A DNA stretch of 54,513 nucleotides from positions 1-54,513 of the forward strand of contig CBFIHE010000016.1 of assembly GCA_965662345.1 (NCBI GenBank), read 5' to 3'. Made by a program: the position numbers and the translations under genes. Below, piece after piece: positions 50,107 through 54,513 of the stretch (position 1 is its first letter; the number at the start of each line of letters is the position of its first letter). This DNA comes from UBA6049 sp965662345 (lineage in GTDB: Bacteria > Bacteroidota > Bacteroidia > Flavobacteriales_G > Salibacteraceae). The notes beneath the pieces were generated by a model. That model did not search any database. It was not told the DNA's origin and saw nothing but the letters and a program-made list of their open reading frames with translations.

Positions 50107-52509
50107 ATGGAATACTTGGGAGAACACTTATGGGCGGGTCAGCTTGGCCACGCCTTCGTAATTATAGGATTTGGAACAGCCTTATTGAGTTCCGTACTCT
50201 ATTTTCTTGGGCTTAATAAGTCTGAGAAATCTTGGCGCTCTTTAGCCAGAGGTTCTTTTTGGATACATGCCTTAAGCATGTTTGGCATAGTGGGTGCGCT
50301 TTTCGCCATGCTAGCTGGACACATGTTTGAATACCATTACATATGGCAACATTCAAATACTGAGTTGCCAGTTAAGTACATTTTCTCAGCTTTCTGGGAA
50401 GGGCAAGAAGGTAGTACCATTTTATGGTTATTCTGGCAAGCTGTACTAGGCCTTTTACTCATGTACTCTGCTAAGAAGTACGAATTCTCTGTTATGGGCT
50501 TTTACGCTATGGCTCAGGTATTCTTGCTTACCATGATTTTAGGAGTCTATTTTGGAGATTTTCATATCGGTAGCTCTCCGTTTACCATCTTGCTACGCGA
50601 GCATCCAGACTTCGCAATGATGCCATTTGTGCAGAGCCCAAATTACCTAGATACCCTCGATGGCAGAGGTTTAAATCCGCTTTTGCAGAATTATTGGATG
50701 ACAATACATCCGCCTACTCTTTTTCTTGGTTTTGCCTCAACCTTAGTGCCATTCGTTTACGCATTGGGTGGTCTCCTAGAGAAAGACTACAGAGGTTGGT
50801 TTAAACCTGCATTGCCTTGGACATTTTTTAGTATCATGATTTTGGGTACTGGTATCCTCATGGGTGGTGCTTGGGCTTATGAGTCTCTTTCTTTTGGCGG
50901 ATTCTGGGCTTGGGACCCAGTTGAGAATGCTAGTTTGGTTCCGTGGTTAACCTTGGTGGGTGGAGGACACCTCTTGCTGATACAACGCAATAAGGGAACA
51001 TCACTTTTTAGTACTTATTTCTTAATACTCATTACCTACATCCTCATCTTGTATTCAACGTTCTTAACCAAGAGCGGTATCTTAGGAGATAGCTCCGTTC
51101 ATGCATTTACTGATTTAGGTTTAAGCGGACAATTGGTATTCATTTTTGGAACGTACGCAGTTCTAGGCTTAGGTATGCTTGTGTGGCGATACAGTGACAT
51201 GCCTAAAAGCAAGACTGAAGATAAGTTGTGGACGCGAGAATTTTGGATGTTCGTAGCTGCTTTGGTGCTTTTGCTTTCTGCATTTCAGATTACTTTCTCA
51301 ACGAGTATACCCGTATGGAATGCCTTGTTTGGCACAGAAATGGCTCCACCGGCAGACCCTAATGCGCACTATAACGGGTATCAGCTGCCGTTTGCAGTAA
51401 TTATTGGACTGATAGTAGGTTTTACGCAATGGCTGAATTACAAAAAGACTGATTTTAAAAGCTTCTTTTCACAAACATTAAAAGGACTCATTGCGTCTCT
51501 GGTACTCACTATTGTAATTGGGTTGGTTATTTCGTTTGATCAACCCCTGCTATTGCTCATGCTATTCACGAGTTTATATGCAGTTATTGGAAATATAGAT
51601 TACCTGATTTTGGCCATTAAAGGAAAAGCCAATATTGGTCCGAGCATAGCTCACATTGGTTTTGGAATGGTTCTATTGGGAGCACTCATTTCGCAGGGTG
51701 GAGCTGAAACCATTTCTCAAAATAGTAGTAGGTACGATCTTACCGTTTTAGATGACGGTTATGAGAACAATGAAAATATCTTGTTAATGTTGGAAGATAC
51801 CCTCCGAATGGGTGATTACCACGTAACCTACACAGGGAAAGACCAAGAGGGTATTTACGTACACTATAACGTGGCTTATTTAGATTCTAACAATAAAGAA
51901 CTATTTACCCTGCGACCATTTGTTCAATTAAACAATCGCATGGGGAATGTGGCAGAGCCAAGTACCAAGCATTATTGGAACAAAGATGTTTTCACCTTCA
52001 TTAAGTATGCAGAGTTAGAGGATCGCGAAGAAGATGAAGACCCTTTCAAAGAGGCAGAAGATTATGACCTCAAAATAGGTGATACACTGTATGCCAACAA
52101 TGCCATTATCATTCTAGACAGCATTAGAGGCGTTACAGACTCTGCTTACAAGGCTGAGTTTGGCCTGGCAACAGGAGATCTATTGGTTAAAGGGTATGTT
52201 AGGTTGTATGATTTTGATACTGATCTCCATAACCTTACACCACATTTTGCTGCGGTGGGTACTCGTATCAAAACATTTGGTGTGGAGAATAAGAAAGCTG
52301 GACTGAAAATGGACATGGTAAAGATAGATCCTGCTTCAGAAACTATAGGTCTGCGCATTGCTGAGTACAAATACAAAACGAATGAGTTTATTATCATGCA
52401 GGCCATGGTATTTCCGCACATCAATATTCTTTGGTTGGGAGCTATTCTCATGATTATTGGTTCTGTTTGGGCTATTTATACCCGCATTCAACGCCAACGC
52501 GGTTCGTGA
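50107..52509 (+). CDS. ccmF: Cytochrome c haem lyase subunit CcmF
   Basis: 800 residues with about 15 membrane helices. The WWD haem-binding motif FGGFWAWDPVENASLVPWL and conserved His residues (TIHPPTLFLGFASTLVPF, GHMFEYHYIWQH) are as in CcmF. The C-terminal 250 residues form a large periplasmic domain (NSSRYDLTVLDDGYENNENILLML). It attaches haem to apocytochromes. CcmH and CcmG are not present in the operon. The TGA overlaps the ATG of the next gene (TGATG). Confidence 0.9.
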   Translation: MEYLGEHLWAGQLGHAFVIIGFGTALLSSVLYFLGLNKSEKSWRSLARGSFWIHALSMFGIVGALFAMLAGHMFEYHYIWQHSNTELPVKYIFSAFWEGQEGSTILWLFWQAVLGLLLMYSAKKYEFSVMGFYAMAQVFLLTMILGVYFGDFHIGSSPFTILLREHPDFAMMPFVQSPNYLDTLDGRGLNPLLQNYWMTIHPPTLFLGFASTLVPFVYALGGLLEKDYRGWFKPALPWTFFSIMILGTGILMGGAWAYESLSFGGFWAWDPVENASLVPWLTLVGGGHLLLIQRNKGTSLFSTYFLILITYILILYSTFLTKSGILGDSSVHAFTDLGLSGQLVFIFGTYAVLGLGMLVWRYSDMPKSKTEDKLWTREFWMFVAALVLLLSAFQITFSTSIPVWNALFGTEMAPPADPNAHYNGYQLPFAVIIGLIVGFTQWLNYKKTDFKSFFSQTLKGLIASLVLTIVIGLVISFDQPLLLLMLFTSLYAVIGNIDYLILAIKGKANIGPSIAHIGFGMVLLGALISQGGAETISQNSSRYDLTVLDDGYENNENILLMLEDTLRMGDYHVTYTGKDQEGIYVHYNVAYLDSNNKELFTLRPFVQLNNRMGNVAEPSTKHYWNKDVFTFIKYAELEDREEDEDPFKEAEDYDLKIGDTLYANNAIIILDSIRGVTDSAYKAEFGLATGDLLVKGYVRLYDFDTDLHNLTPHFAAVGTRIKTFGVENKKAGLKMDMVKIDPASETIGLRIAEYKYKTNEFIIMQAMVFPHINILWLGAILMIIGSVWAIYTRIQRQRGS

Positions 52510-53297
52510 TGAAACATGCTGTTATTGTAGGAGCAGGCAATGTGGCTTCGCATTTGATTAATGCCCTTAAGTCACACTTTCAAGAGGTTGTATTAGCGGG
52601 AAGAACCATGAAAAAGGTTGCTGCACTCGCACAAAATGCCAACATAGAATACACCTCCATTGAAGACATGCCGCGTGATGCAGATATTTACTTCTTGGCA
52701 GTGTCAGATGATGGAATCCCAAAAGTGGCCAATAACATTCAAGTTAGCGGATTAGTGGTTCATACCTCAGGGAGTGTATCCATGCGATTCTTAAACAAAA
52801 GCTCAGAACGGGTAGGAGTGTTTTACCCATTACAAAGCTTTTCTAAGCAAAGAACTCCAGACTGGAGTAAGATTCCCATTTTAATAGAGTCAAATAACCA
52901 ACAAGACAGTGATGATCTCTGTGCTCTTGCCAAGAAGTTATCCAATAAGGTAGAGAACGTGAATTCTGCACAACGTGCCTCTTTGCACATAGCTGCGGTA
53001 TTCGCCAATAACTTCACCAACTACATGATTCACATAGCACAAGACCTTTTGGAAAAAAGCGATTTACCTCAAGATTTGCTCAATCCGCTGATGTTAGAAA
53101 CAATAACAAAAGCGGTAGAAAACGGAGCCATTCAATCGCAAACTGGTCCAGCTAAACGACAAGATGTATTAACTATGCAAAGGCATATTGAAGCATTGTC
53201 TAATGCGCCCGAGTATAAAGAAGTGTATGCCTTACTGAGTGAACAAATAAGAAAACTACATGGCAGAACATTACCTGAAGAAACTGGCGAAAATTAA
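52509..53297 (+). CDS. Rossmann-fold DUF2520 protein
   Basis: 262 residues. The dinucleotide-binding loop HAVIVGAGNVASHLINAL is followed by a ProC-like Rossmann domain and a helical DUF2520 domain (VFANNFTNYMIHIAQDLLEKSDLPQDLL, TGPAKRQDV). It resembles NAD(P)-dependent reductases such as pyrroline-5-carboxylate reductase, but its substrate is unknown. The ATG at 52509 overlaps the ccmF stop; the last 38 bases overlap kdsC in another frame. Confidence 0.85.
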   Translation: MKHAVIVGAGNVASHLINALKSHFQEVVLAGRTMKKVAALAQNANIEYTSIEDMPRDADIYFLAVSDDGIPKVANNIQVSGLVVHTSGSVSMRFLNKSSERVGVFYPLQSFSKQRTPDWSKIPILIESNNQQDSDDLCALAKKLSNKVENVNSAQRASLHIAAVFANNFTNYMIHIAQDLLEKSDLPQDLLNPLMLETITKAVENGAIQSQTGPAKRQDVLTMQRHIEALSNAPEYKEVYALLSEQIRKLHGRTLPEETGEN

Positions 53298-53763
53298 GCT
53301 CTTGGCATTCGATATGGATGGTGTTTTCACAGATGGAACAATGATGATGTTTCCAGGTGAAGAACCCATTCGTTCTTTTCATGCAAGAGATGGATATGCC
53401 TTACGCCAAGCGATAGAGGCGGGTTTGCAAATAGCCATAATAACAAGGGGTAGGTCTGAAGAAGTAAAAAGACGTATGCTGGCGCTTGGCGTTCAAGATG
53501 TTGTTTTAGGCGCATTTGAAAAGTGGGATGCTTTGGAAACCTTGATTTTCTCCTACGATATTACTCCAGATGAAGTGCTTTACATGGGCGATGATGAACC
53601 CGATTTAGAGGTGTTAACCCAAGTAGGAATTCCGTGTTGTCCATCAGACGCTATTTTTGAAGTGCAAAAAGCATGTACCTACATTTCAGATTTGCCTGGA
53701 GGTAGAGGGTGTGTTCGCGATGTTATTGAAAAAGTAATGCGTGCCAAAGACCTTTGGAAATGA
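53260..53763 (+). CDS. kdsC: 3-Deoxy-D-manno-octulosonate 8-phosphate phosphatase (KdsC-type HAD)
   Basis: 167 residues with the HAD motifs of KdsC: FDMDGVFTDG (nucleophile Asp and the following Asp), ITRGRSEEVKRR and YMGDDEPDLEVL. Small tetrameric HAD enzymes of this size remove phosphate from KDO-8-P for lipopolysaccharide synthesis. It overlaps DUF2520 by 38 bases and the UbiA gene by four (ATGA). Family and order (DUF2520-kdsC-UbiA) are typical of Bacteroidota. Confidence 0.88.
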   Translation: MAEHYLKKLAKIKLLAFDMDGVFTDGTMMMFPGEEPIRSFHARDGYALRQAIEAGLQIAIITRGRSEEVKRRMLALGVQDVVLGAFEKWDALETLIFSYDITPDEVLYMGDDEPDLEVLTQVGIPCCPSDAIFEVQKACTYISDLPGGRGCVRDVIEKVMRAKDLWK

Positions 53764-54513
53764 AAAAGTTGCTAAACCTAAGGCCACTCAATTTAGGTAT
53801 TATAGCCGCCACTATGATTTGCATGCGTTATTGCATTGTAATTCCACTGCTTCATAGCTTGAGCCAGGCTATGGATCAGGATTTTACAGTTTTGCTTTCC
53901 ACAAATCAGTTCATTTTAGTGGTGCTTTCTTTGGTACTCATAGCCGCTGGTGGGTATATTATCAATGATATTAACGATACAGAAGAAGATGCAGCCAATG
54001 GGGTATCAAAAGAAATCTTCGATATGCCTGTATACTACACCTTTTCTGCACTCGGGGTGGTGATTGGTGGTTATGTGGGCTATGAAATAGCAACCTACAA
54101 CTTGGCGTTAATTCACGTTGCACTTGTTGTTTCGTTATGGTTTTACGCAAATTACTTAAAAGGCAGTATCGTCTTGGGTAATGTGATTGTAGCCTTTTGT
54201 ACGGCCATGGCCCCCTTAACCGTTGGTGTTTATGAGGTAGTTCCATTGCAATTGGGCTATCCCGATGTTATGGAAGAGTTCCCTAATTTCAGCTTTAACT
54301 TTATTGCATATTGGACCATTGCCTTTGCCGTATTTGCCTTTTTATTCACTCTCGCTCGCGAGGCAATGAAAGATGCGCAAGATGCACATGGTGATCGCCT
54401 AGCAGGCAAAGAAACCTTGGCAGTGGCCTATGGTGATAAAGCAGTGAAGACATGGGTTACTGTTGTGCATGCAGTTACCATATTTGCGATGTGGCATACC
54501 TATCAAAATTATG
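53760..54513 (+). CDS. UbiA-family prenyltransferase, partial (C-terminus beyond window)
   Basis: 251 residues are visible before the window ends. The first aspartate-rich motif YIINDINDTEEDAANG (NDxxD) and the second KDAQDAHGDR are those of UbiA membrane prenyltransferases; six helices are seen. Related genes in this order are often called geranylgeranylglycerol-phosphate geranylgeranyltransferase, but the substrate is unproven; a menaquinone enzyme is possible given menE/menC in the window. Its ATG overlaps the kdsC stop. Confidence 0.83.
   Translation, partial: MKKLLNLRPLNLGIIAATMICMRYCIVIPLLHSLSQAMDQDFTVLLSTNQFILVVLSLVLIAAGGYIINDINDTEEDAANGVSKEIFDMPVYYTFSALGVVIGGYVGYEIATYNLALIHVALVVSLWFYANYLKGSIVLGNVIVAFCTAMAPLTVGVYEVVPLQLGYPDVMEEFPNFSFNFIAYWTIAFAVFAFLFTLAREAMKDAQDAHGDRLAGKETLAVAYGDKAVKTWVTVVHAVTIFAMWHTYQNY

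Overview
The window looks like a chromosomal segment of a Bacteroidota bacterium, most likely from the order Flavobacteriales. The evidence is: proteins with type IX secretion (T9SS) C-terminal sorting domains (13967-15997, 18964-22431); a TonB-dependent receptor with a carboxypeptidase-regulatory N-terminal domain; DUF5723, DUF2279 and DUF493 proteins; the DUF2520-kdsC-UbiA gene order; and many TAnnTTTG-type -7 promoter elements in place of a classical -10 box. No insertion sequence, phage, integron or CRISPR array was seen. Gene density is very high, and there is only one stretch over 300 bases without an intact gene (18470-18963); it holds a decayed gene.

Layout. 1-4273 (-): secreted protein, gamma-carbonic-anhydrase-like protein, NagZ-like lipoprotein, CPBP protease, SRPBCC/GyrI protein. 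4373-6547 (+): M23/LysM peptidase, small membrane protein, beta-barrel. 6551-8804 (-): MltF-like transglycosylase, 62-residue membrane protein, TagI glycosylase. 8845-10771 (+): lipoprotein and M42 peptidase. 10774-13887 (-): AddA-like helicase-nuclease. 13967-18469 (+): T9SS subtilase, Cys-motif protein, barrel, di-haem peroxidase. 18607-18967: remnant of a PorP/SprF gene. 18964-23692 (-): large T9SS type B adhesin-like protein and proline dehydrogenase. 23881-26600: small genes (DUF493, DUF2797, S4) and a C1 peptidase. 26674-30439 (+): a Cache-type sensor and hybrid histidine kinase locus that carries three separate lesions. 30442-33193 (-): SixA-like phosphatase, M28 peptidase, XerD. 33312-35628: HIRAN-like/TPR pair and an Ate1-like GNAT protein. 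35747-35820: tRNA-Arg. 35977-43657: NlpC/P60, YdjM-like protein, menE-menC, DUF5723 and lipoprotein. 43768-54513 (+): TonB receptor, DUF2279, DUF58, a cytochrome c maturation operon (ccmB, C, D-like, E, F), DUF2520, kdsC and a UbiA prenyltransferase cut by the window edge.

Functional themes are envelope and peptidoglycan maintenance (NagZ-like, MltF-like, M23, NlpC/P60), T9SS export, menaquinone synthesis (MenE/MenC) and c-type cytochrome maturation, the last two fitting a respiratory lifestyle.

The most notable observations are: (1) a sensory locus in which a lipoprotein signal is separated from its Cache domain by one in-frame stop, and in which the adjacent hybrid kinase has both a frameshift and a clean loss of the phospho-acceptor H-box; (2) a decayed PorP/SprF gene with two in-frame stops, a frame change and a large internal loss; (3) a repeated architecture in which a TAnnTTTG-like element ends 4-7 nt before the start codon, implying leaderless or nearly leaderless mRNAs, and which also decides many start sites; and (4) a CcmE of the CxxxY type. 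I saw no clearly new multi-gene defence or biosynthetic system.
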